A DNA stretch of 9,339 nucleotides from Pectinatus sp. (GTDB lineage: Bacteria > Bacillota > Negativicutes > Selenomonadales > Selenomonadaceae), in assembly GCA_020025075.1 (NCBI GenBank), contig JAHHSR010000055.1:1-9339 (forward strand). Direction: 5' to 3'. The notes below the pieces were generated by a model. That model saw nothing but the letters and a program-made list of their open reading frames with translations, made no database searches and had not been told where the DNA came from. The first letter of the stretch is position 1. Each line of letters starts with the position of its first letter. This document shows positions 1 to 5,661 of this stretch, one piece after another. The translations under genes were made by a program, and so were the position numbers.

Positions 1-42
1 CACCATTCATCTCCCACCTAAGAGGAAGGAGTCTTCTGGCGG
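1..42 (-). repeat. Palindromic repeat unit, left copy (IS200/IS605-end-like)
   Basis: Read on the minus strand, this begins CCGCCAGAAG, forms an imperfect hairpin around the loop CTT (arms 23-31 and 11-19) and continues into ATGAA. It matches the right-end unit at 9297-9333 in inverted orientation: 31 of 37 positions are identical, with five of the six differences in the 5' hairpin arm and its flank (26-32). Hairpins followed by a short conserved tail are typical of the ends of IS200/IS605-family elements and of the RNA scaffold at the 3' end of tnpB genes. That assignment is an inference, since no transposase or tnpB lies in the window. It could equally be a REP-like palindromic element. Confidence 0.6.
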
Positions 43-254
43 ATTATGATAAAATGGGCAGAAAATTATTCTGCTCCCAATGCCCTACAACTTTTGCACA
101 TGCTGGTAATATCACCTGAACTTTTGAGCATTGGCTATTCTTTCTTCTATGTAGATTATAATACATTTTCACTCAATTTGGGAACTAAATACAGATATGT
201 AGCATCTGCTGCACAAAATTTATTCAGAAGATGATTTTCTCTTTAACTACTAAC
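43..254. other. Intergenic region without recognisable gene
   Basis: About 210 bases between the left repeat and the hairpin at 255. A 62-codon frame opens at 46 on the plus strand, but it has no good ribosome binding site and its product resembles nothing I recognise. A TATAAT hexamer on either strand near 156-163 lacks a properly spaced -35. I see no feature that can be supported here. Confidence 0.5.
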
Positions 255-292
255 AAAGCCCCTCTCGCCGAATGGCAAATGAGAGGGGCTTT
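255..292. terminator. Perfect 12-bp hairpin, probable terminator after the rpsB-fdx operon
   Basis: AAAGCCCCTCTC at 255-266 pairs perfectly with GAGAGGGGCTTT at 281-292 around a 14-nt loop. It lies about 155 bases beyond the ferredoxin stop, where the long minus-strand operon would be expected to end. The U-tract is short on both strands (TTTGTT on the minus strand, TTTAAT on the plus), so efficiency is uncertain. The arm at 285-292 can alternatively pair with 354-361, which makes a simple terminator only one reading. Confidence 0.55.
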
Positions 293-361
293 AATACCTG
301 CTGGCACTTTCCCTGCCCAAAAGCAGGGATATTCGGAAACCGAAGGACCGGCCAAAGCCCC
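255..361 (-). promoter_or_regulatory. Structured region with mutually exclusive stems (attenuator or riboswitch-like)
   Basis: On the minus strand, in order: GGGGCTTT (361-354), a TTCGG/CCGAA hairpin (344-340 with 336-332), a CCCTGC/GCAGGG hairpin (328-323 with 316-311), AAAGCCCC (292-285), and a second GGGGCTTT (262-255). The first and third segments would close a three-way junction, whereas the third and last form the 12-bp hairpin, so the two folds compete. This is the layout of an aptamer with an expression platform. I do not recognise the junction sequences as a known riboswitch class and no downstream gene is visible within the window, so a dispersed structured repeat is also possible. 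Confidence 0.35.
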
Positions 362-448
362 TTGCATTAAATTTTCAAGTAATAGTCCGCTGCCTTGTCC
401 ATGGCAAGTACAGTAAAGCCACTGCTTTTTAGAAAAATTCAAAGCAAA

Positions 449-619
449 TCAGGGAGCTTCAATAGCCGATACCGGGCAGTTAGCCTGGCAGGTGCCGCAT
501 TCGACGCAGGTAGCTTCGTCAATTACGTACTGGTCTTCACCTTCGGATATTGCTGCAACCGGGCAAACAGATGCGCAGGTACCGCATTTAATGCAACCAT
601 TATTAATTTTATATGCCAT
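449..619 (-). CDS. 2[4Fe-4S] ferredoxin, bacterial (clostridial) type
   Basis: A 56-residue soluble electron carrier. Two CxxCxxCxxxCP clusters are complete: Cys9, 12, 15, 19 and Cys38, 41, 44, 48, each followed by Pro (20 and 49). In this family the fourth Cys of one motif ligates the cluster formed mainly by the other motif. The length is typical for small low-potential ferredoxins of anaerobes. The ATG at 619 is preceded by a strong AAGGAGGT about 8 bases upstream, which decides the start; an open frame continues upstream to 790 but encodes nothing ferredoxin-like. The gene overlaps the end of the preceding 75-aa gene by 11 bases and is the last recognised member of the rpsB operon. Its partner enzyme is not shown. 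Beyond the window one might expect isoprenoid or lipid genes (uppS, ispG), but that is only inference from related gene orders. Confidence 0.95.
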   Translation of the reverse strand: MAYKINNGCIKCGTCASVCPVAAISEGEDQYVIDEATCVECGTCQANCPVSAIEAP

Positions 620-836
620 TTTTACACACCTCCTTTCGCATTTTAGCAGCCGCCGTAAGCTCAAGCGTGCCACAAGCGAGCAAGCGCTGCCGCACGACAA
701 AGAGCTTAGATGTGTCAACTTGAAAGAAGCCGCAATCCGGCGGCACAGTGTATTTAACGCTAAATGACCTTTTTTCGGCTTTAAGGGCAATTATTGCATC
801 AGCCAAAAAATACCCTAAATAGTCAGCCTCTGCCAT
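609..836 (-). CDS. Small conserved-looking protein, PASTA-like pattern, between frr and ferredoxin
   Basis: A 75-residue protein that I do not recognise firmly. Its ATG shares a base with the frr stop (TAATG), and its stop codon lies 11 bases inside the ferredoxin gene, so it is tightly coupled on both sides; this packing is the main evidence that it is real. There is no signal peptide or membrane segment. The sequence shows an early Gly-Tyr (8-9), an Ala-Asp-Ala helix, a VKYTVPP segment, a VVRQR segment and an LELTAA strand near the end. The order G...A...L...V...P...VV.Q...G..L.L is reminiscent of a degenerate PASTA domain, which elsewhere binds muropeptides or beta-lactams, but that is pattern similarity only. 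The terminal residues KEV are encoded by the same bases as the ferredoxin ribosome binding site. Its own binding site (GGAAG, four bases before ATG) is weak, consistent with re-initiation after frr. Confidence 0.72.
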   Translation of the reverse strand: MAEADYLGYFLADAIIALKAEKRSFSVKYTVPPDCGFFQVDTSKLFVVRQRLLACGTLELTAAAKMRKEVCKNGI

Positions 837-1393
837 TATACTTCCATAATTTCCTTTTCTTTGACAGATTTTATGCCATTGACTTCAGAGACATACTTAT
901 CCGTGATTTTCTGCATGTCATCTTGCGCCTTCTTTGCTTCATCTTCCGTCACTTCTTTGCTCTTTTCCAGCTTTTTAACTTCATCGAGCACGTCGCGGCG
1001 GATATTGCGCAAAACGACTTTACTGTCTTCACCCTTTTTGTTGACGGCCTTGACAAGGTCTTTTCTAGTTTCTTCCGTCAGCTGCGGAATGGAGAGGCGA
1101 ATTACCTTGCCATCGGAATTAGGGCTAAGCTCTAATTCCGACTTCATGATTGCCTTTTCTATTTCGTGGAGCATATTCTTTTCCCACGGCGTAATTACAA
1201 TCATGCGCGGTTCGGGAACCGAGACATTGGCCACCTGCTTAACGGGCGTAGGCGTACCATAATAATCAACCATGACCTTATCTAAAAGGGCCGGCGTGGC
1301 GCGGCCAGCGCGCAAAGAAGCATATTCGCGCTTCAATGCCTCAATCGCCTTTTTCATGCGCTCCTCGCCAGAATTTAAAATATCTTTAAGCAT
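836..1393 (-). CDS. frr: Ribosome recycling factor
   Basis: 185 residues, the standard family length. RRF with EF-G splits post-termination ribosomes in the cytoplasm so that subunits can be reused. The three-helix domain I is formed by residues 1-30 and about 105-185, and the beta-domain II by about 31-104, with recognisable stretches REYASLRAGRATPALLD, YYGTPTPVKQVANVSVPEPR, and VNKKGEDSKVVLRNIRRD containing the conserved Arg132. The start overlaps the pyrH stop as TAATG, and GGAGG (1403-1407) inside the last pyrH codons serves as ribosome binding site at nine bases. The stop overlaps the next gene in the same manner. The pyrH-frr order is common to most Firmicutes. I see no missing residues or truncation. 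Confidence 0.98.
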   Translation of the reverse strand: MLKDILNSGEERMKKAIEALKREYASLRAGRATPALLDKVMVDYYGTPTPVKQVANVSVPEPRMIVITPWEKNMLHEIEKAIMKSELELSPNSDGKVIRLSIPQLTEETRKDLVKAVNKKGEDSKVVLRNIRRDVLDEVKKLEKSKEVTEDEAKKAQDDMQKITDKYVSEVNGIKSVKEKEIMEV

Positions 1394-2112
1394 TATTTCG
1401 TTCCTCCGACTATCGTGCCGATATCCTCGCCGCGAGCAGCGCGCAGGATATTTCCCGGCTCATCAATATTAAATACCACAAGCGGTATCTTGTTATCCAT
1501 GCACAAGCTCGTTGCCGTAGTGTCCATAACTGCCAAACCACGCTTGATTACTTCGATATATTCCAAGGTTTCAAACTTTATCGCATCGGGATTAGCATTG
1601 GGGTCACTGTCATAAACGCCATCTGTATTCTTCTTGGCCATCAAAATGACATCGGCTTCAATTTCTGCCGCCCTAAGTGCTGCCGTCGTATCCGTCGAAA
1701 AATAAGGATTGCCCGTTCCTGCGGCAAAAATCACCACGCGAGCTTTTTCCAAATGGCGAACGGCGCGACGCCTGATATAAGGCTCTGCAATCTGTCGCAT
1801 TTCAATAGCGCTTTGCACACGTGTCTTTACATCAATCTTTTCCAGCGCATCCTGCAAGGCAAGAGAATTCATGACCGTGGCAAGCATTCCCATATAATCG
1901 GCCGTCGTCCTATCCATTCCCTTGGCACTGCCAGATAGGCCGCGCCAGATGTTGCCGCCGCCTACTACCACGGCAACTTCTATACCTTCATTATATACAT
2001 CCTTTATCTGCGATGCAATAGATTCGACAATCTGCGGGTCTATGCCAAAGCCCTGCTTTCCCGCCAGTGCTTCACCGCTCAATTTCAATACGACGCGTTT
2101 GAACTTTCTCAA
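1393..2112 (-). CDS. pyrH: UMP kinase (uridylate kinase)
   Basis: 239 residues, normal for the bacterial hexameric enzyme of the amino-acid-kinase fold. It phosphorylates UMP to UDP with ATP in pyrimidine nucleotide synthesis, and the family is activated by GTP and inhibited by UTP. Visible motifs are LKLSGEALAG (9-18), VVVGGGNIWRG (48-58), GTGNPYFSTDTTAALRAAE (132-150) and KKNTDGVYDSDP (160-171). The start is TTG at 2112, chosen because it gives the family's N-terminus (RKFKRVVLKLSGEAL) and has GGGAGGG (2121-2127) eight bases upstream. A strong terminator hairpin (2153-2185) separates it from tsf, so its dose probably depends on read-through; no convincing separate promoter is seen. The stop overlaps frr. 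Confidence 0.98.
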   Translation of the reverse strand: MRKFKRVVLKLSGEALAGKQGFGIDPQIVESIASQIKDVYNEGIEVAVVVGGGNIWRGLSGSAKGMDRTTADYMGMLATVMNSLALQDALEKIDVKTRVQSAIEMRQIAEPYIRRRAVRHLEKARVVIFAAGTGNPYFSTDTTAALRAAEIEADVILMAKKNTDGVYDSDPNANPDAIKFETLEYIEVIKRGLAVMDTTATSLCMDNKIPLVVFNIDEPGNILRAARGEDIGTIVGGTK

Positions 2113-2120
2113 TTTCTATA

Positions 2121-2127
2121 CCCTCCC
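2121..2127 (-). promoter_or_regulatory. Ribosome binding site fixing the TTG start of pyrH
   Basis: GGGAGGG on the minus strand, eight bases before TTG at 2112-2110. There is no in-frame ATG that would preserve the family's N-terminal strand, so this site decides the non-ATG start. Confidence 0.85.
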
Positions 2128-2152
2128 GTTAACTAAAAGACATCTTTTTGCT

Positions 2153-2185
2153 AAAAAAGAGAACACAATCCGTGTTCTCTTTTCT
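2153..2185 (-). terminator. Intrinsic terminator or attenuator between tsf and pyrH
   Basis: AGAGAACAC pairs with GTGTTCTCT around a 5-nt loop, and A/T pairs extend the stem to about 14 with one mismatch. On the minus strand it ends in TTTTTT, and on the plus strand in TTTTCTTTT, so it could act in both directions. It starts 12 bases after the tsf stop. Partial termination would let the cell make more S2 and EF-Ts than UMP kinase and RRF, but that consequence is inference. Confidence 0.85.
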
Positions 2186-2197
2186 TTTGCCATTTAA

Positions 2198-2851
2198 TTA
2201 ACCTTGGGCTGCTGCCATAACTTCGGAAGCAAAATCGCATTCTTTCTTTTCAATGCCTTCGCCGAGCTGATAGCGGACAAAGCGACGAATTGAAATGTTT
2301 TCACCGATTTTAGCAATCTTTGCCGTGACGAGGTCAGAAATAGACATATCCGGGTCCTTAATATAAGGCTGGTCGAGCAAGCATACTTCTTTATAATACT
2401 TTTCAATGCGGCCGTCAACCATCTTTTCGACGATTTTTTCTGGCTTGCCTTCAGCCAAAGCCTGTTCGCGCAATACCTTGCGTTCATGTTCGAGTTCGGA
2501 AGCGTCAACTTCTTCACGGCGTACGCATTTAGGATTAGCAGCAGCAATCTGCATAGCAATATCGCGTGCAAATTCTTGGAACTCAGGCGTACCGGCAACG
2601 AAGTCCGTTTCGCAGTTTACTTCAACTAAAACGCCAATGCGGCCATTGCCATGAATGTACGAAGTAACAACTCCTTCAGCAGCGACACGGCCAGCTTTCT
2701 TAGCAGCGGAAGCCAAGCCCTTTTCACGCAAGTAGTCAATTGCTTTATCCTTATCGCCATCGCAAGCAGCGAGAGCTTTTTTGCAGTCCATCATTCCTGC
2801 GCCAGTCTGAGTGCGCAGTTCTTTTACCATTGCGGCTGTAACGTTTGCCAT
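2198..2851 (-). CDS. tsf: Elongation factor Ts
   Basis: 217 residues; the nucleotide exchange factor that recharges EF-Tu from GDP to GTP in the cytoplasm. The N-terminal UBA-like domain (about 4-45) contains the signature LRTQTGAGMMDCKKAL, followed by the core with the EF-Tu-contacting TDFVAG (82-87), preceded by VLVEVNCE. The protein is shorter than E. coli EF-Ts (283 residues) and belongs to the shorter form common in many Firmicutes; the C-terminal part KIGENISIRRFVRY is intact. The ATG at 2851 follows GGAGG (2859-2863) by seven bases. It sits in the conserved rpsB-tsf order but is isolated by terminator-like hairpins on both sides, which suggests graded read-through from the rpsB promoter. 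Confidence 0.98.
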   Translation of the reverse strand: MANVTAAMVKELRTQTGAGMMDCKKALAACDGDKDKAIDYLREKGLASAAKKAGRVAAEGVVTSYIHGNGRIGVLVEVNCETDFVAGTPEFQEFARDIAMQIAAANPKCVRREEVDASELEHERKVLREQALAEGKPEKIVEKMVDGRIEKYYKEVCLLDQPYIKDPDMSISDLVTAKIAKIGENISIRRFVRYQLGEGIEKKECDFASEVMAAAQG

Positions 2852-2869
2852 TAAAATTCCTCCTATATT

Positions 2870-2906
2870 AAAAAAGGAGTAAGGGATAAAACTATTCCCT
2901 TACCCC
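2870..2906 (-). terminator. Intrinsic terminator or attenuator between rpsB and tsf
   Basis: On the minus strand GGGGTAAGGGA pairs with TCCCTTACTCC (2906-2896 with 2886-2876, one G-T wobble) around a 9-nt loop, directly followed by six T. It lies 13 bases after the rpsB stop and just upstream of the tsf ribosome binding site. An rpsB-tsf intergenic attenuator is known in other bacteria, so partial read-through is the likely role; full termination would leave tsf without a visible promoter. Confidence 0.88.
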
Positions 2907-2919
2907 CTGTTTATCGCTT

Positions 2920-3651
2920 TTATTCTGCTTGGTCATCTGCAGGAGCAGCTTCTTCGGTTTCTTCATCATTGCTGCGGCTGCCTTCGAGCACGGCATCAGC
3001 CATGCAGCCGGTCAAAAGGCGGACAGCGCGGATAGCGTCGTCATTGCCAGGAATTACATAGTCGATTTCATCCGGGTCGCAGTTCGTGTCAACAACAGCA
3101 ACGATAGGAATATCGAGCTTTCTTGCTTCAGCAACGGCAATGCGTTCTTTGCGCGGGTCGATGACGAACAAAGCGCCAGGCAGCTTATCCATTTCCTTAA
3201 TACCGCCCAAAGCCTTTTCGAGCTTATCTTTTTCACGGCGCAGGGTCTGAACTTCCTTCTTGGTAAGAACTTCAAACGTGCCGTCAGCTTCCATTGCTTC
3301 GAGTTCTTTCAAGCGGTTGACGCTCTTTCTGATTGTGCCGAAATTGGTCATCATGCCGCCGAGCCATCTTTCATTGACGAAGAACATATTGCATTTCTGC
3401 GCTTCTTCCTTAATGGCTTCTTGAGCCTGCTTTTTGGTGCCAACAAAGAGAATGGATTTGCCTTCTTCAGCAATGGAACGGACGAAATTGTAAGCTTCAT
3501 CTACCTTCTTAACAGTTTTCTGCAAGTCGATAATGTAGATGCCATTTCTTTCCGTGAAGATATACTTTGCCATTTTAGGGTTCCATCGTCTGGTCTGATG
3601 ACCAAAGTGAACGCCTGCTTCTAATAATTGTTTCATGGAAATAACTGCCAT
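2920..3651 (-). CDS. rpsB: 30S ribosomal protein S2
   Basis: 243 residues. S2 binds late to the 30S head-body junction and is needed for S1 binding where S1 is present. Family motifs are clear: GVHFGHQTRRWNPKM (13-27), FVNERWLGGMMTNF (91-104), FVIDPRKE (162-169), DTNCDPD (188-194) and VIPGNDDAIRA (199-209). The tail is strongly acidic (about 229-243) and variable, as usual. The ATG at 3651 has AGGAGGTG six bases upstream and gives the family's N-terminus (MAVISMKQLLEAG). An in-frame ATG at 3729 would add 26 basic residues encoded by the structured leader and was not used. The gene has its own promoter and a 90-base leader, suggesting autogenous control by S2. Confidence 0.98.
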   Translation of the reverse strand: MAVISMKQLLEAGVHFGHQTRRWNPKMAKYIFTERNGIYIIDLQKTVKKVDEAYNFVRSIAEEGKSILFVGTKKQAQEAIKEEAQKCNMFFVNERWLGGMMTNFGTIRKSVNRLKELEAMEADGTFEVLTKKEVQTLRREKDKLEKALGGIKEMDKLPGALFVIDPRKERIAVAEARKLDIPIVAVVDTNCDPDEIDYVIPGNDDAIRAVRLLTGCMADAVLEGSRSNDEETEEAAPADDQAE

Positions 3652-3674
3652 GAAAAACACCTCCTGTTTTTTCC

Positions 3675-3720
3675 GCCATGAATCTTTGCGCCGCATAAAC
3701 CCTTGCGGGCACAGCACGGC
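3675..3720 (-). promoter_or_regulatory. Structured rpsB leader RNA, possible S2 autoregulatory site
   Basis: Within the 5' leader the minus strand folds as a long hairpin: GCCGTG (3720-3715) with CATGGC (3680-3675), then GTGCCCGCA (3712-3704) with TGCGGCGC (3695-3688), leaving one bulged C and an 8-nt loop. The structure ends ten bases before the rpsB ribosome binding site. Autogenous control of rpsB through leader RNA is known in other bacteria; I cannot match this fold to a named Firmicutes family, so the role is inferred from position. Confidence 0.5.
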
Positions 3721-3750
3721 AAAATCCATGTGAGTTTTATACCGTTTTGT

Positions 3751-3779
3751 ATTATATCATATGTGGGTTTTTTAGGCAA
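3751..3779 (-). promoter_or_regulatory. Promoter of the rpsB-tsf-pyrH-frr-orf75-fdx operon
   Basis: Minus-strand -35 TTGCCT (3779-3774), 17-bp spacer, consensus -10 TATAAT (3756-3751). The predicted start is near 3744, leaving a leader of about 93 bases before the rpsB ATG. The -35 abuts the T-tract of the ompM-1 terminator, so the two transcription units are packed without a gap. Confidence 0.85.
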
Positions 3780-3780
3780 T

Positions 3781-3812
3781 AAAAAGTTCGGCAGAAAAAA
3801 GCTCTGCCGAAC
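3781..3812 (-). terminator. Intrinsic terminator of ompM-1
   Basis: GTTCGGCAGA (3812-3803) pairs perfectly with TCTGCCGAAC (3795-3786) around a 7-nt loop, then TTTTT on the minus strand. It lies about 35 bases past the ompM-1 stop and separates the porin cluster from the ribosomal operon. Confidence 0.93.
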
Positions 3813-3847
3813 CGTATAAAAAATATGATAGCAATATATCCGTAACA

Positions 3848-5356
3848 TCAAAAATAAAATACTATTTCTGACATAATGGCCTTTTCCGTAGCGTCATTAT
3901 TTCCATAATCAACGCTAAGCTGCTTACCAGTAAAGTAAGAAAGAATCCAATTCACATTCGGCATAGGAATATAAGACATGCCAACTTCCCAGCCTTTCAT
4001 GTCCGAAGCTGCAATTTCATAATATCCTGCACCCAAGTTAGAATTGCCGATAGCATCACCGAGATAGGAATAGCCGATATAAGCCCCCCATGAACCAGCT
4101 TTTTCAAGATTAGCCTGTGCTACCCCACCAGGTAATTTATAAAGTAAAGCCGCCATATAAGCCTTATTTTGTGCATCACCGCGATATTGCGGATTGGCCT
4201 TCAAATTACTTCTGCCATATGCGGTAATAAGCTGCGTATTTTTATCAAAATTATAGCCAAGCGATGCTACCCAAATACTGTTGCTGTTGGCGTTTCGTAT
4301 ATCATTATTGTTCAATTTATAGGGACTAGCATCACTTTTTGTATAATCAGCTCTCTTTTGTGCTTCACTTGAAACCTGGGATTTTGACCAATAACTCCTA
4401 TAAGCATTTTCTGCCGATGGACCATTAAAATCATTAAAATAATAATAGCCAAGGTTGGCAAGCCATTTTCCTTTAGGCTGAGCATAGCCAATTTCCGCCT
4501 GCAGCATATTACCCGTACCATCAAGAAAATGATTAATATTGGTATCCTTATCTATCGTACCATTTAGCGTAGCATCATATTGAACACGTCCGCCGGCCAG
4601 TTTAGCCGCCCATGCCTTATCACCGCCAAACTTAGTATCGACTTCTGCCCCACTCATCATGCCGCCGCTCATGACTAAAGCCGTTCCTAATTCTTGGTCA
4701 CTAAATGTGTTTGGCTTGCCTAAATTGATTTCCGTATCGCCAATCTTTTTAGTGGCAAAGATACGCGCTACCGATGCCTTGCTAGCTGAATTACCTTCAT
4801 TAGCATTCATGAGATAAACTATTCTTGTTGTTGCCGTCCAGTTATTGCCGATATCAGCATTTGCCCATAATCTAAACTGATACCTGTTAGCCACTGTAAC
4901 AGTATCTGTTTTATAACTGCTATCCTCAAATGTCAGTCCTTTATGAAGCCCGGGCTGTTTATTTTGCTGATATAGGTATTGAAAATAACCTGTAAATTTC
5001 AAATTATCCGATTTTTTTTCCAGGTTAGCCACGCGCACGCCAAGCGTCTCAAGCTCAGAAGAAAATTCCGCGGCCAATTTATCGACTAACGCCTTATCAG
5101 CCTTCGTCATATTTTCATGCGTCATGGCCTTAGCCACTATCTGCGCCATCTGATAGCGCGTCATGAGGTCATTGCCATGAAATTCTCCATCGCCATAGCC
5201 ATTAATCACGCCATCTGCCGCCAATTTTTGTACGGCGGCGTACGCCCAGCTATTGGCAGGCACATCAGAAAATGGATTAGTTGCGGCAAAGGTAGTCGCC
5301 GTCGTGCTTGCGAGTAATGTCCCAGCCAGAATTGATAGGAATGCTCTTTTCTTCAT
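3848..5356 (-). CDS. ompM: OmpM-type SLH-domain outer-membrane porin, diverged paralog (ompM-1)
   Basis: 502 residues. In Negativicutes OmpM proteins are trimeric porins whose periplasmic SLH domain grips the peptidoglycan and tethers the outer membrane to it. Seen here: signal peptide 1-24/25 (MKKR, hydrophobic core, TTFA-A), SLH domain about 27-85 with NPFSDVPANSWAY, VINGYGDGEF and TRYQMAQ (66-72), a heptad-like coiled coil about 86-115 ending NLEKKSDN, then a beta-barrel of alternating strands to the C-terminal IVFYF. The ATG at 5356 follows GGAGGG by six bases; an upstream extension to 5389 lacks a binding site and would spoil the signal peptide. It is the most diverged of the three porins, although the final strands (AGSWGAYIGYSYLGD, MKGWEVGMSY, DYGNND) clearly align. 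It has its own promoter and terminator, so differential expression is likely. Confidence 0.95.
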   Translation of the reverse strand: MKKRAFLSILAGTLLASTTATTFAATNPFSDVPANSWAYAAVQKLAADGVINGYGDGEFHGNDLMTRYQMAQIVAKAMTHENMTKADKALVDKLAAEFSSELETLGVRVANLEKKSDNLKFTGYFQYLYQQNKQPGLHKGLTFEDSSYKTDTVTVANRYQFRLWANADIGNNWTATTRIVYLMNANEGNSASKASVARIFATKKIGDTEINLGKPNTFSDQELGTALVMSGGMMSGAEVDTKFGGDKAWAAKLAGGRVQYDATLNGTIDKDTNINHFLDGTGNMLQAEIGYAQPKGKWLANLGYYYFNDFNGPSAENAYRSYWSKSQVSSEAQKRADYTKSDASPYKLNNNDIRNANSNSIWVASLGYNFDKNTQLITAYGRSNLKANPQYRGDAQNKAYMAALLYKLPGGVAQANLEKAGSWGAYIGYSYLGDAIGNSNLGAGYYEIAASDMKGWEVGMSYIPMPNVNWILSYFTGKQLSVDYGNNDATEKAIMSEIVFYF

Positions 5357-5603
5357 TTGGGTCCCTCCAAATAACAAGAATAATTGCAATTTACAGATTA
5401 TTTTTATGTCTGAATAAATTACATAATTATGATAGCATTATAAGTACAACATTACAAGTACTTTTTAATTTAATCTTATTTTTTAATAAATTAGTCCATT
5501 ATATTGTCAAAAATATTCATTAATTAAATCATTTTATAAAAATACATAAATAAATTTCATAAAAATAATATTTATAAAAAAATAGACAACAATATTGGCA
5601 AGC
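5357..5603 (-). other. AT-rich intergenic region upstream of ompM-1
   Basis: About 250 bases between the ompM-2 terminator and ompM-1, composed very largely of A and T. It holds the ompM-1 ribosome binding site (5363-5368), the predicted promoter and, upstream of it (5464-5603), a long A/T tract with no gene, which may act as an UP element or curved DNA. The 20-nt leader element shared by the other two porins is absent here. Confidence 0.6.
5429..5457 (-). promoter_or_regulatory. Promoter of ompM-1 (extended -10)
   Basis: Minus-strand -35 TTGTAA (5457-5452), 17-bp spacer, TGC then -10 TATCAT (5434-5429). The -10 and next four bases (TATCATAATT) are identical to those of the ompM-3 promoter. 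An inverted repeat AAGTAC/GTACTT (5442-5447 and 5458-5463) brackets the -35 and could be an operator. The leader would be about 65 bases. Confidence 0.6.
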
Positions 5604-5636
5604 AAAAAAGGACAACCCAAAAGGGTTGTCCTTTTT
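5604..5636 (-). terminator. Intrinsic terminator of ompM-2
   Basis: GGACAACCC pairs perfectly with GGGTTGTCC around AAAA (TTTT on the minus strand); flanking A/T runs extend the stem to 14 pairs (5605-5618 with 5623-5636). It ends in six T on the minus strand and lies 25 bases past the ompM-2 stop. The flanking T run on the plus strand would also allow reverse termination. Confidence 0.93.
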
Positions 5637-5661
5637 ATTTACAACATATATTGACGCAAAA

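Noticed and set aside
255..361. Possible T-box, TPP, cobalamin, glycine or c-di-GMP riboswitch
   Set aside because: None of the conserved core sequences of these classes (for example the T-box TGGNACCGCG or the TPP CTGAGA) is present.
224..442. 72-codon minus-strand frame after the ferredoxin
   Set aside because: It covers the hairpin-rich region, lacks a good ribosome binding site, and its reading is explained by RNA-like structure rather than by a protein family.
620..790. N-terminal extension of the ferredoxin to 790
   Set aside because: The ferredoxin motifs begin at the ATG at 619, which has a strong binding site; the extension overlaps the coupled 75-aa gene.
861..1262. 133-codon plus-strand frame opposite frr
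   Set aside because: Ser/Phe/Leu-rich antisense shadow of frr with no start signals.
2194..2598. 134-codon minus-strand frame within tsf
   Set aside because: Out-of-frame overlap with the clearly conserved EF-Ts sequence; Leu/Ser/Lys-rich product of no known family.
2929..3624. 231-codon open frame on the plus strand opposite rpsB
   Set aside because: It is the antisense shadow of rpsB, whose motifs and ribosome binding site are unambiguous; the frame has no binding site or recognisable product.
3652..3729. Upstream in-frame ATG of rpsB
   Set aside because: The added 26 residues are not part of S2, have no binding site and are encoded by the structured leader.
5498..5510. TTGACA and TATAAT hexamers upstream of ompM-1 on the minus strand
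   Set aside because: They are separated by a single base, so they cannot serve as -35 and -10 of one promoter; neither has a good partner at 16-18 bp.
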